A stretch of DNA of 5,106 nt from the NCBI GenBank assembly GCA_021107695.1, contig JAIOSI010000006.1:1-5106 (forward strand). Reading direction: 5' to 3'. Origin of the DNA: a bacterium (GTDB taxonomy: Bacteria; RBG-13-66-14). Made by a program: the position numbers and the translations under genes. The notes under the pieces are model-generated. The model had not been told where the DNA came from. It saw only the letters and a list, made by a program, of their open reading frames with translations, and did no database searches. Below are positions 1 through 5,106 of the stretch, piece after piece (position 1 is the stretch's first letter; each line of letters starts with the position of its first letter).

Positions 1-51
1 GATTGTACTCCCTTCAACACCGCTTCACAAGCTCCTTTTTGCTCACCCAGA

Positions 52-84
52 TTGTTTACCGGAGGTCAGGAACCGTGTTAGACT
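52..84 (+). promoter_or_regulatory. Candidate extended -10 promoter of the lipoprotein gene
   Basis: A TGnTAGACT element (TG at 76-77, TAGACT at 79-84) lies just before the ATG at 92. A weak -35 candidate, TTTACC at 55-60, sits 18 bases upstream. The same TGnTANANT pattern occurs ahead of the transketolase and rsmA genes, which raises confidence. With normal spacing, transcription would begin at about 91-92, that is, at the start codon itself. No experimental support; the -35 match is only 4 of 6. Confidence 0.4.
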
Positions 85-91
85 GGCTGCC

Positions 92-910
92 ATGAGACTC
101 AAAAAACTCATCGTTCTACTGCTCTTTGTCGGACTCCTGCTGCTCGCTTGCCTGCCAGAGCCGCAGCCTGACGAAGGGATTGATGGTACGGAAAAGCTAA
201 CCGCCGTTGAGCTTGCCGAAGAGCTGGCTATTCGCTCCATCGAGGTGGAGAGCCTGCGGGCTGTCCTCAACATCGCTGCCCGGATGGGCGACGATGTTCT
301 GCCGACCAGCGAGCATTCCGCACTTTTCTCTCAGCCCGACCGGGTCTATCTGGAGAGCTACGGTCCTCTGGGCGAGGTTCTGGCTACCACACGGGTAGTG
401 GACGGGAAGCTGGCGGTGTACCTTCCCGCCGATGGGGTTTGGTTGACGGGGGATGCCACCGCAGAGAACGCCGAGCGACTCCTTGGTGTGAACTTCGAGA
501 TTGGTCTGCTGACCCAGGCTGTCCTCGGCGCGCCGCTGGTGAGTCCCCTTGGTTTCGAGGGAACGATCCGCTATCTGCGCCCGGAGAACGAAACTAATCC
601 AACCCGGCTGGCGTTCCGCCTTGCTTCCGGCGAGAAAGCCCTGCTGCTCACCGTGGAGGATGAGCGAAATCTGCCGCTGGAGCAGGTCTTCTATCGCAGC
701 GACGCCCCGGCACTGCGGGTCAGCTATGCCGACTACACTCAGGTTGACGGTTTCTGGCTGCCGGGCAAGGTCAGCCTGACCGATGATGCCGGAATCGAGG
801 TCGAGATTATCCTCTCCGAGCAGGCGGTGAACCTGCCGCTGCCCGATGGAGTTTTCTCGTTCACGCCTCCCGACGGCGCGCGGGTGGTGGAGCTGGATGG
901 ACTAGAGTAA
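92..910 (+). CDS. Outer-membrane lipoprotein, LolA/LolB-like fold (272 aa)
   Basis: The N-terminus is a textbook type II signal peptide: Arg-Leu-Lys-Lys, a leucine-rich hydrophobic run, then lipobox LLAC with Cys20 as the predicted lipidation site. The residue after Cys20 is Leu, not Asp, so by the E. coli Lol rule it would go to the outer membrane. The mature part looks like alternating beta strands (for example VYLESYGPLG at 85-94, LAFRLASGEKALLLTV at 173-188). It ends in a VFSFTPPDGARVV segment (254-266), which resembles the F-x-F-x-P-P-x-G-A ending of LolA-type and DUF4292-type proteins. Such proteins bind lipid or lipoprotein in a half-barrel, but the substrate here is unknown. ATG 92 is the first start in frame and places the signal peptide correctly. 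There is no usable Shine-Dalgarno at normal distance: GGAGG at 61-65 is 26 bases away. The lipoprotein call is strong; the family assignment is by motif only. Confidence 0.88.
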   Translation: MRLKKLIVLLLFVGLLLLACLPEPQPDEGIDGTEKLTAVELAEELAIRSIEVESLRAVLNIAARMGDDVLPTSEHSALFSQPDRVYLESYGPLGEVLATTRVVDGKLAVYLPADGVWLTGDATAENAERLLGVNFEIGLLTQAVLGAPLVSPLGFEGTIRYLRPENETNPTRLAFRLASGEKALLLTVEDERNLPLEQVFYRSDAPALRVSYADYTQVDGFWLPGKVSLTDDAGIEVEIILSEQAVNLPLPDGVFSFTPPDGARVVELDGLE

Positions 911-919
911 ACGTTCTGA

Positions 920-953
920 GGGCGCACACCAATCTCATCTATCAGGTGCGCCC
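920..953. repeat. REP-like palindrome after the lipoprotein gene
   Basis: Arms GGGCGCAC (920-927) and GTGCGCCC (946-953) are perfectly complementary over 8 bp with an 18-base loop. The right arm continues as CCTACAATGCAATT. It shares the 9-mer TGCGCCCCT (947-955) with the hairpin after the transketolase operon (3050-3058). No T-tract follows, so as a + strand terminator it would be atypical. It could act as a transcript-stabilising 3' hairpin. It resembles the GC-rich palindromes ending in CGCCCCTACA that are dispersed between genes in many bacterial genomes, but that link is from memory. Confidence 0.5.
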
Positions 954-990
954 CTACAATGCAATTAAACCAGATAGCCGCTCCCACAGG

Positions 991-1020
991 GTGATAATAC
1001 GCTAACCGCTCTGCTATAAT
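991..1020 (+). promoter_or_regulatory. Extended -10 sigma70-type promoter of the transketolase operon
   Basis: TGCTATAAT at 1012-1020 is a perfect extended -10 (TG at 1012-1013, TATAAT at 1015-1020). The best -35 is GTGATA at 991-996 (4 of 6 matches) with an 18-base spacer. Transcription would start near 1027, leaving a leader of about 54 bases before the TTG start of the first transketolase gene. It is the strongest promoter match in the window. Confidence 0.7.
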
Positions 1021-1080
1021 CTGTCCCTGTTCTTTGTCCCACCTCTTTCGTCCTCATCACTTTTTTCAGGGAGTACCCCC
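1021..1080 (+). other. Pyrimidine-rich 5' leader of the transketolase operon with a good Shine-Dalgarno
   Basis: Of the 46 bases 1021-1066, 39 are pyrimidines by hand count, ending in a run of six T at 1061-1066. It is followed directly by the Shine-Dalgarno AGGGAG at 1068-1073, seven bases before the TTG start. No riboswitch-like fold or leader peptide was recognised. The strong ribosome site supports TTG 1081 as the true start. Confidence 0.45.
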
Positions 1081-1989
1081 TTGAAAACGAAAGCCTTTCC
1101 CTACCCTGCTGTTAAGTACGACGACGCGGCTCTGGAGAAACTTGCCCGGCGGCTGCGCTGCGATACGCTCTGCATGATCCACCAAGCCAGCTCCGGTCAT
1201 CCCGGCGGTTCGCTCTCTTCGGTAGAGATACTATCCACCCTCTATTATCAGTACCTACGCCACGATCCCGCCAATCCGGAGCGCACTGACCGCGACCGCT
1301 TCGTCCTTTCAAAGGGACACGCCTGCCCGATTCTCTACGCTATTCTGGCGGAGCAGGGCTACTTCCCGGAGGAAGAACTCTGCCACCTGCGCCGGGTCGG
1401 CGGTCTGCTTCAGGGACATCCCTCGCTGCACATCCCCGGCATCGACGCCAGCACCGGGTCGCTGGGGCAGGGACTCTCCCTCGCTAATGGAGTGGCTCTG
1501 GCGGCGAAGCTCGACGGCAGCGACCTCCACACCTGGTGTCTCCTCGGTGACGGTGAGCTTCAGGAGGGACAGGTCTGGGAGGCGGCGATGACCTCGGCTC
1601 ACTACAAGCTGGACAACGTTACGGCGATTGTTGACCGCAACGGTCTTCAGATTGACGGCAAAACCGAAAAGGTGATGGCTCTGGAGCCGCTGGCGGAGAA
1701 GTGGCTCTCCTTCGGCTTCCATGTGATTGAGTGCGATGGGCATTCCTTCTCCGACCTGCGCCGCGCCTACGACGAGGCGTTAGCCACCAAAGGCAAGCCA
1801 AGCTGCATCATCGCCAACACCCACAAGGGACACGGGGTTTCTTTTATGACCGATCAGGCGGGCTGGCACGGTAAATCTCCCAGCGTGGAACAGCTCCAGG
1901 CAGCCGTTACCGAAATCTGCGGCGATAAAAAGATTGAAAGCAGCTGTATGAAAACGGTTCTTGGCGAAGTGAAGGGAGGTGGTCGCTAG
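1081..1989 (+). CDS. tkt: Transketolase, N-terminal (thiamine diphosphate-binding) subunit, 302 aa
   Basis: This is the first half of a split transketolase, which moves two-carbon ketol units between sugar phosphates in the non-oxidative pentose-phosphate pathway. Visible motifs are GHPGGS (39-44), SKGHA (77-81), TGSLGQG (125-131), and the thiamine diphosphate/Mg2+ motif GDGELQEGQVWEA (156-168) closing with DRNGLQ (185-190). KGHGVSFM (249-256) and the conserved WHG (262-264) follow. The length is normal for the separate N-terminal subunit, which requires the C-terminal partner for activity. The start is TTG, supported by AGGGAG seven bases upstream; no alternative ATG lies ahead of the conserved region until Met32, inside it. 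The stop overlaps the next start by one base, so the two subunits are almost certainly co-translated. DXS and pyruvate dehydrogenase E1 are related families, but the GHPGGS, SKGHA and GDGELQEG set favours transketolase. Confidence 0.95.
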   Translation: MKTKAFPYPAVKYDDAALEKLARRLRCDTLCMIHQASSGHPGGSLSSVEILSTLYYQYLRHDPANPERTDRDRFVLSKGHACPILYAILAEQGYFPEEELCHLRRVGGLLQGHPSLHIPGIDASTGSLGQGLSLANGVALAAKLDGSDLHTWCLLGDGELQEGQVWEAAMTSAHYKLDNVTAIVDRNGLQIDGKTEKVMALEPLAEKWLSFGFHVIECDGHSFSDLRRAYDEALATKGKPSCIIANTHKGHGVSFMTDQAGWHGKSPSVEQLQAAVTEICGDKKIESSCMKTVLGEVKGGGR

Positions 1990-3002
1990 TGGCTCTCAAC
2001 TCAACAGTAAAAGAGATGCGCCTGCTCTCCCTGACCGACGCGGCGAACCGAGAGAACTGGCAAGCCTGCAAAGTAACCTACGGTGCGGCTCTGTTAAAGC
2101 TTGCTACGGAACGACCGGAGGTCGTCGCCCTCGATGCCGACCTGGCGAACTCCACCCAAAGCTCCCGCATTCGCGATGCAAAGGACGAATCTATCTCCCG
2201 GCGTTTCTTCGACGTGGGCATCAGCGAACAAGACCTCGTCGGCACCGGAGCCGGACTGGCTCTGGCAGGTAAGATTCCCTACGTCAACAGCTTCGGGGTG
2301 TTTCTCTCTGGTCGTGCCTGGGGACAGATTCGGGTCAGCGTCTGCTATCCAAACCTTCCGGTGCGCTTCGGCGGTTCTTACGGTGGAATCACTGTGGGTC
2401 CCGACGGACCGACCCACTTTGCCATCTCCGACATCGCCATCCTGCGCAGCCTGCCGAACATGACCTTGGTGAGCGCGACGGATGGTGCTCAGGTGCCAAA
2501 GATTATTGAGGCGACGGTTGACTACCCCGGCCCGGTCTATATCCGTATGGGGCGGGTGCCGCTGCCGGTGGTAACAACGGCGGAGACACCCTTCGAGACC
2601 GGAAGAGCCTATGTTTATCGCAAAGGCGGCGGCGAGCTGGTTCTCTACACCACCGGGCATTCGGTTTACGATACCCTGGAGGCGGCGGAGATACTTGCCA
2701 CCGAAGACGGCATCGACCCCTGGGTGGTCAACGTCAACACCATCAAGCCCCTCGATGTGGATACCATCGCCACAGTGGCGAAGCAGGTCAAACGGGGCTG
2801 CGTAGTGGAGGAACACAATATCTACGGCGGTCTCGGCGGAGCAGTCGCCGAGGCACTGGCAGGGAGCCATCCCCTGCCCCTCGGCTTTATCGGAATCGAG
2901 GACGAGTTCTGCGAATCCGGCGAGCCGATGGAACTACTGCGGGAGTACAAGCTCGATGCCCCTGGAATCGTCGAGCGGGTGCGCGGGTATCTGAGCAAGT
3001 AA
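1989..3002 (+). CDS. tkt: Transketolase, C-terminal subunit, 337 aa
   Basis: This is the partner of the preceding gene, supplying the pyrimidine-binding domain and the C-terminal domain of transketolase. FFDVGISEQDLVGTGAGLA (73-91) carries Glu80, the expected glutamate that activates thiamine diphosphate. YVNSFGVFL (98-106) and GPDGPTH (137-143) are typical of the Pyr domain. YIRMGR (184-189) closes that domain, and the region from about residue 205, including VVEEHNIYGGLGGAVAE (272-288), is the C-terminal transketolase domain. The start is GTG at 1989, sharing its G with the TAG stop of the N-terminal subunit. GGGAGGT at 1974-1980, inside the upstream gene, sits eight bases before it, which indicates translational coupling and roughly equal subunit amounts. 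A later ATG (codon 10) exists but lacks this ribosome site. The gene ends in TAA shortly before a hairpin, so it probably closes the operon. Confidence 0.95.
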   Translation: MALNSTVKEMRLLSLTDAANRENWQACKVTYGAALLKLATERPEVVALDADLANSTQSSRIRDAKDESISRRFFDVGISEQDLVGTGAGLALAGKIPYVNSFGVFLSGRAWGQIRVSVCYPNLPVRFGGSYGGITVGPDGPTHFAISDIAILRSLPNMTLVSATDGAQVPKIIEATVDYPGPVYIRMGRVPLPVVTTAETPFETGRAYVYRKGGGELVLYTTGHSVYDTLEAAEILATEDGIDPWVVNVNTIKPLDVDTIATVAKQVKRGCVVEEHNIYGGLGGAVAEALAGSHPLPLGFIGIEDEFCESGEPMELLREYKLDAPGIVERVRGYLSK

Positions 3003-3033
3003 TAGCAGCGGCAGATTTGTTTGCCGATGTTGT

Positions 3034-3066
3034 AAGGGGCGTATTGCAATGCGCCCCTTCTTTGTA
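3034..3066 (+). terminator. Probable terminator of the transketolase operon (REP-like hairpin)
   Basis: Arms AAGGGGCG (3034-3041) and CGCCCCTT (3052-3059) pair over 8 bp around a 10-base loop that contains the palindrome ATTGCAAT (3043-3050). A T-rich stretch CTTTGT (3060-3065) follows on the + strand. The position, 32 bases after the stop and before a new promoter, fits intrinsic termination. The T-tract is short, and the sequence also belongs to the same palindrome type as 920-953, so the element may be a dispersed repeat doing this job. Confidence 0.6.
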
Positions 3067-3087
3067 CCCAACTACCAATGTTATACT
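3059..3087 (+). promoter_or_regulatory. Candidate extended -10 promoter of rsmA
   Basis: TGTTATACT at 3079-3087 is an extended -10 (TG at 3079-3080, TATACT at 3082-3087). The -35 region is poor (TCTTTG at 3059-3064 with 17-base spacing), as is common for extended -10 promoters. Predicted transcription start is near 3094, about 20 bases before the chosen ATG. This position argues against an rsmA start at 3078, which would lie inside the promoter. Confidence 0.5.
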
Positions 3088-3113
3088 CTTCCGGAACCTT
3101 ATCCCCCGGAGCC

Positions 3114-3893
3114 ATGCCCCAGCGTCCAAAGCTCGGTCAGCACTTTCTCGACAGCCAGCGGATCGTCCGACAGATTATCAATCTGGTGCCGGAGGGTGCG
3201 GCGGTGGTCGAGATCGGCCCCGGTCATGGAGCCTTGACGGCGGGGCTGCTCCACCGAGCCAGAAGCTACCTGGGGATGGAGCTTGACCCCTGGCTTGCCG
3301 AGCGGCTGCGTGGTAAGTTCAGCGAACAGAGTAACTTCCGCCTGATTGAGGGCGACTTCCTATCTCTCGACCTGTCGGGGCAGCTACCCGCCCCCGTCGT
3401 GCTGGTCGGCAACGTTCCCTACTACATCTCGGCGAAGATAGTCCAGCGTGCCTGCGTGGAACCACGCTATTCCAAAGCCGTGCTAATGTTCCAGCTGGAG
3501 TTCGCCAAACGCCTGACCGCCGAACCGGGCGGCTCTGACTACGGCTCGCTGAGCGTCTATACCCAGTACCACTGGCAGGCGCGACTGGCTATCTCCGTGG
3601 GGCGGGGCAAGTTCAAGCCGCCGCCGCGAGTGGACTCCGCCGTGGTCGAGCTTATCCGCCGGGAGCAACCCCCCGTTGAAGTGGATGACGAGGAGGCTTT
3701 CTTCCGGCTGGTGCGAGCCTGCTTCACCCATCGACGCAAGCAGCTGGGCAACGCTCCGCTCAAAGAACTGGCGATAGACAAGGAGGCCTGGCTGGCGGTG
3801 CTGGAGGCAGCGGAGATCGAGCGCAGCCGACGACCTCAGGTGCTTTCAATCGCCGAGTACGCCGGGCTATATCGAGCATATCGAAACCTTTGA
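3114..3893 (+). CDS. rsmA: 16S rRNA (adenine1518-N6/adenine1519-N6)-dimethyltransferase RsmA/KsgA, 259 aa
   Basis: RsmA uses S-adenosylmethionine to dimethylate two adjacent adenines in the 3'-terminal hairpin of 16S rRNA late in small-subunit assembly. The N-terminus has the family's GQHFLD (8-13). The SAM site is EIGPGHGALT (33-42), followed by the acidic MELD (55-58) and GDF (80-82). The catalytic N-(L/V)-P-Y motif appears as NVPYYIS (100-106), with Val in place of the usual Leu. FKPPPRVDS (167-175) is the conserved loop, and the C-terminal rRNA-binding part has CFTHRRKQL (203-211) and RRPQVLSIAEY (239-249). Length is normal for the family. I chose ATG 3114 over an in-frame ATG at 3078 because it begins closer to GQHFLD and lies downstream of the -10 element. 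GGAG at 3108-3111 is only two bases from this ATG, an unusually tight spacing. It is probably transcribed alone. Confidence 0.95.
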   Translation: MPQRPKLGQHFLDSQRIVRQIINLVPEGAAVVEIGPGHGALTAGLLHRARSYLGMELDPWLAERLRGKFSEQSNFRLIEGDFLSLDLSGQLPAPVVLVGNVPYYISAKIVQRACVEPRYSKAVLMFQLEFAKRLTAEPGGSDYGSLSVYTQYHWQARLAISVGRGKFKPPPRVDSAVVELIRREQPPVEVDDEEAFFRLVRACFTHRRKQLGNAPLKELAIDKEAWLAVLEAAEIERSRRPQVLSIAEYAGLYRAYRNL

Positions 3894-3903
3894 GTTGCTC
3901 ACC

Positions 3904-3941
3904 CTGACAAAATAAGAGCAAATTGTATATTTTCAATAGGA
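3904..3941 (+). promoter_or_regulatory. Candidate promoter and ribosome site for the metallopeptidase-like gene
   Basis: CTGACA (3904-3909, 5 of 6 to the -35 consensus) and TATATT (3926-3931, 5 of 6 to the -10) are 16 bases apart in an AT-rich spacer. Unlike the other three promoters here, it relies on a good -35 and lacks the TGn extension. Predicted transcription start near 3938 would give a leader of only about nine bases, just enough to hold the Shine-Dalgarno AGGA (3938-3941) five bases before ATG 3947. AT-rich DNA yields such matches by chance fairly easily. Confidence 0.4.
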
Positions 3942-3946
3942 AAATA

Positions 3947-4807
3947 ATGTCCGAAATCGTTATCAACGTAACGACCTCTTTTCCTGAGTTGCTGTGTGCC
4001 CAGTTGGACGCACCCAATAAGAAAAAAGCTCAAGAAATAATGACACAGCCTGGCTTTACTCTTCTCTCTCAACACAGGCAGATGACAACGGGCGATGTTG
4101 TCGATTCTGAATTATTATTGAAGGAATTGCTGGAAAACACCACAGACCCGGCGGGGGTGCGCCGAGTTCTGGATTACTGGAAAACGCGCATTCCAGAACT
4201 GGAGGATGCTGCAACAGAGGTTGTGAACTATCTTCCACAAAACACCCTGCCGTCGGCGAGTCTTCATTTTGTTACTGGCTATGATATTGGAGTGGCGACC
4301 CCCCGGGGCGCGGCGATAAATATCGGACATCAGCATTTTCTGAGTGATCCTGAGGAGATACTTTACTACGCCATCCATGAACTCCATCACGTTGGCTTTT
4401 TCAAACATCAGGCGTTTCCGGGACTATCAGGACTGAATAGACCACAAAAGCTGTGTGAGGTCGTGCGGTATTTCACGCAAATGGAAGGGATGGCCGTGTA
4501 CGCCGCTTACGAGATGCGAAAAGACAGCGGACGGCTCACCACGGATGCCGACTATCAGGTCTTTGTGGATTCGGAGGTTGCGCGTCGCGTAGGGGAGCGT
4601 TATCGTGAAGTTCTGTCCTGGATACCAGAGGACGGGGAAGTTGAATCCGATCTTATTGTAAAGGTCTTAACTACAATGTCCTCCGATGAGCGACTTTGGT
4701 ATCGGTTTGGAGCACTCATTGCCTGGGAGATAGACCTGTCGCTTGGTCGCGGGGTTTTGGTAGATTCGATTGTGAACCCATCACTTTTTGTCATCCCACC
4801 CCTGTGA
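3947..4807 (+). CDS. Putative cytoplasmic zinc metallopeptidase with HELHH motif, unassigned (286 aa)
   Basis: The clear signature is HELHH at 144-148, an HExxH zinc site with His144, His148 and general base Glu145, preceded by the helix-like DPEEILYYAI (134-143). QMEGMAVYAAYE (178-189) follows about 30 residues on, so Glu180 is a plausible third zinc ligand, as in gluzincin-type peptidases. The tail, RLWYRFGALIAWEIDLSLGR (249-268) ending in NPSLFVIPPL, resembles the conserved ending of DUF2268/DUF5700-like putative zinc peptidases. That family link is a recollection. No signal peptide or membrane segment is seen, so a cytoplasmic location is likely. ATG 3947 is chosen over TTG 3923 because AGGA lies five bases upstream; the TTG lies at the -10 element. 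Base composition is well below its neighbours in the first half (25 and 24 GC of 60 at 4021-4080 and 4081-4140), which suggests later acquisition. Substrate unknown. Confidence 0.8.
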   Translation: MSEIVINVTTSFPELLCAQLDAPNKKKAQEIMTQPGFTLLSQHRQMTTGDVVDSELLLKELLENTTDPAGVRRVLDYWKTRIPELEDAATEVVNYLPQNTLPSASLHFVTGYDIGVATPRGAAINIGHQHFLSDPEEILYYAIHELHHVGFFKHQAFPGLSGLNRPQKLCEVVRYFTQMEGMAVYAAYEMRKDSGRLTTDADYQVFVDSEVARRVGERYREVLSWIPEDGEVESDLIVKVLTTMSSDERLWYRFGALIAWEIDLSLGRGVLVDSIVNPSLFVIPPL

Positions 4808-4822
4808 GAAAAAACGAGGTAG

Positions 4823-5106
4823 ATGGTGGACAGACGCTTTGAGCGGGATTATCAGAAGCTGGCTGAGGGGCTATCCGGCTGGCTGGCGGGCTACGTCCGT
4901 GGCGCGGGCTATCGCAAAGTCATCATTGGCATCTCCGGCGGAGTGGACTCCGCCCTTAGTGCTGCTCTGGCGGTGAAGGCTTTCGGCGCGAAGAACGTCC
5001 ACGGCCTGCTGTTACCTCACGCTGATAGCGACCCCGCATCGGAGCGAGACGGACGGCTGGTCTGCGAGCAGCTGGGCATCCCCTTTGAACGCGTCGAGAT
5101 TACCCC
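4823..5106 (+). CDS. nadE: NH3-dependent NAD+ synthetase, N-terminal part (cut by window end)
   Basis: NadE adenylates nicotinic acid adenine dinucleotide with ATP and amidates it to NAD+, the last step of NAD+ synthesis. The 94 complete codons include IGISGGVDSALSAAL (35-49), whose SGGVDS is the ATP-pyrophosphatase P-loop. The next strand and loop, GLLLPHADSDPASERD (61-76), sit where NadE proteins carry the LMP-S-S-pattern, followed by LGIPFERVEITP. The protein opens directly with the synthetase domain and only 15 bases separate it from the previous gene. No glutaminase (nitrilase-like) domain precedes it, so this is the short ammonia-using form unless fused at the C-terminus. ATG 4823 is three bases after GAGG (4816-4819), rather tight; the adjacent GTG at 4826 has a more usual six-base spacing and could be the real start. 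Probably co-transcribed with the gene upstream. The 3' end is not in the window. Confidence 0.93.
   Translation, partial: MVDRRFERDYQKLAEGLSGWLAGYVRGAGYRKVIIGISGGVDSALSAALAVKAFGAKNVHGLLLPHADSDPASERDGRLVCEQLGIPFERVEIT

Noticed and set aside
3..95. Frame open from the window edge to TGA 93-95, as if an upstream gene overlapped the lipoprotein start
   Set aside because: Another frame is also open through this stretch, and the third stays open until 79-81, so openness means little. The encoded peptide is unremarkable and the DNA is pyrimidine-rich, unlike the coding sequence here. Not listed as a gene, though the ATGA overlap is noted as a finding.
1024..1072. TCCCTG (1024-1029) complementary to CAGGGA (1067-1072), which could hide the ribosome site
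   Set aside because: The predicted transcription start near 1027 falls inside the left arm, so most of it would be missing from the mRNA, and 6 bp over a 37-base loop is weak.
1309..1743. 144-codon minus-strand open frame within the transketolase N-terminal gene
   Set aside because: Antisense shadow of GC-rich coding sequence, with no domain or context support.
2094..2870. 258-codon open frame on the minus strand opposite the transketolase C-terminal gene
   Set aside because: It is the antisense of a strongly conserved coding region in GC-rich DNA. Its translation shows no recognisable domain and it has no upstream ribosome site that I can see.
3895..3921. TTGCTC/GAGCAA inverted repeat after rsmA as a terminator
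   Set aside because: Only 6 bp with a 15-base loop and no proper T-tract; it also overlaps the candidate promoter of the next gene. Too weak to call.
3902..4818. Loose similarity of CCCTGACAAAATAAGAG (3902-3918) and CCCTGTGAGAAAAAACGAG (4800-4818) as insertion-site direct repeats
   Set aside because: Needs gaps and mismatches in A-rich sequence; no exact target-site duplication flanks the gene and no transposase or integrase is present.
1..5106. CRISPR array, tRNA, rRNA, phage or defence genes
   Set aside because: No regularly spaced repeats, no cloverleaf-like sequence and no related protein motifs were seen on reading; every long frame with a recognisable motif is accounted for.

Overview
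The window reads as an ordinary chromosomal segment of a GC-rich, diderm-type bacterium. It encodes a lipoprotein with a type II signal peptide, a two-gene split transketolase, the universal 16S rRNA dimethyltransferase RsmA, and an ammonia-type NAD+ synthetase. The lineage cannot be fixed from sequence alone. Split transketolases occur in archaea, Clostridia and many uncultured bacterial phyla. A LolA/LolB-fold lipoprotein points to an outer membrane, so a poorly sampled diderm phylum is my best guess. All five genes lie on the + strand.

Layout: 1-91 is a pyrimidine-rich 5' flank with a promoter-like sequence abutting the first gene. 92-910 encodes a 272-aa lipoprotein with a LolA/LolB-like C-terminal signature. 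911-1080 holds a GC-rich palindrome, a very good extended -10 promoter and a pyrimidine-rich leader. 1081-1989 and 1989-3002 are the N- and C-terminal transketolase subunits, overlapping by one base. 3034-3059 is a hairpin with a following T-rich stretch, probably the terminator of the transketolase operon. A second extended -10 promoter precedes rsmA (3114-3893). A 53-bp AT-rich spacer with its own promoter-like sequence leads into an unassigned 286-aa HELHH metallopeptidase-like gene (3947-4807). Fifteen bases later nadE begins and runs off the window end. No gap between genes exceeds 300 bases.

The genes do not form one obvious pathway. The transketolase pair serves non-oxidative pentose-phosphate metabolism, RsmA serves ribosome maturation and NadE makes NAD+. 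The putative metallopeptidase is the outlier: its composition is lower in GC than the flanking genes, it has its own promoter, and no function is assigned. I found no convincing new multi-gene system. The items most worth a second look are the metallopeptidase gene and its composition, the paired intergenic palindromes with a shared 9-mer, and the unusual start region of the lipoprotein, which could be leaderless or coupled to an upstream reading frame.
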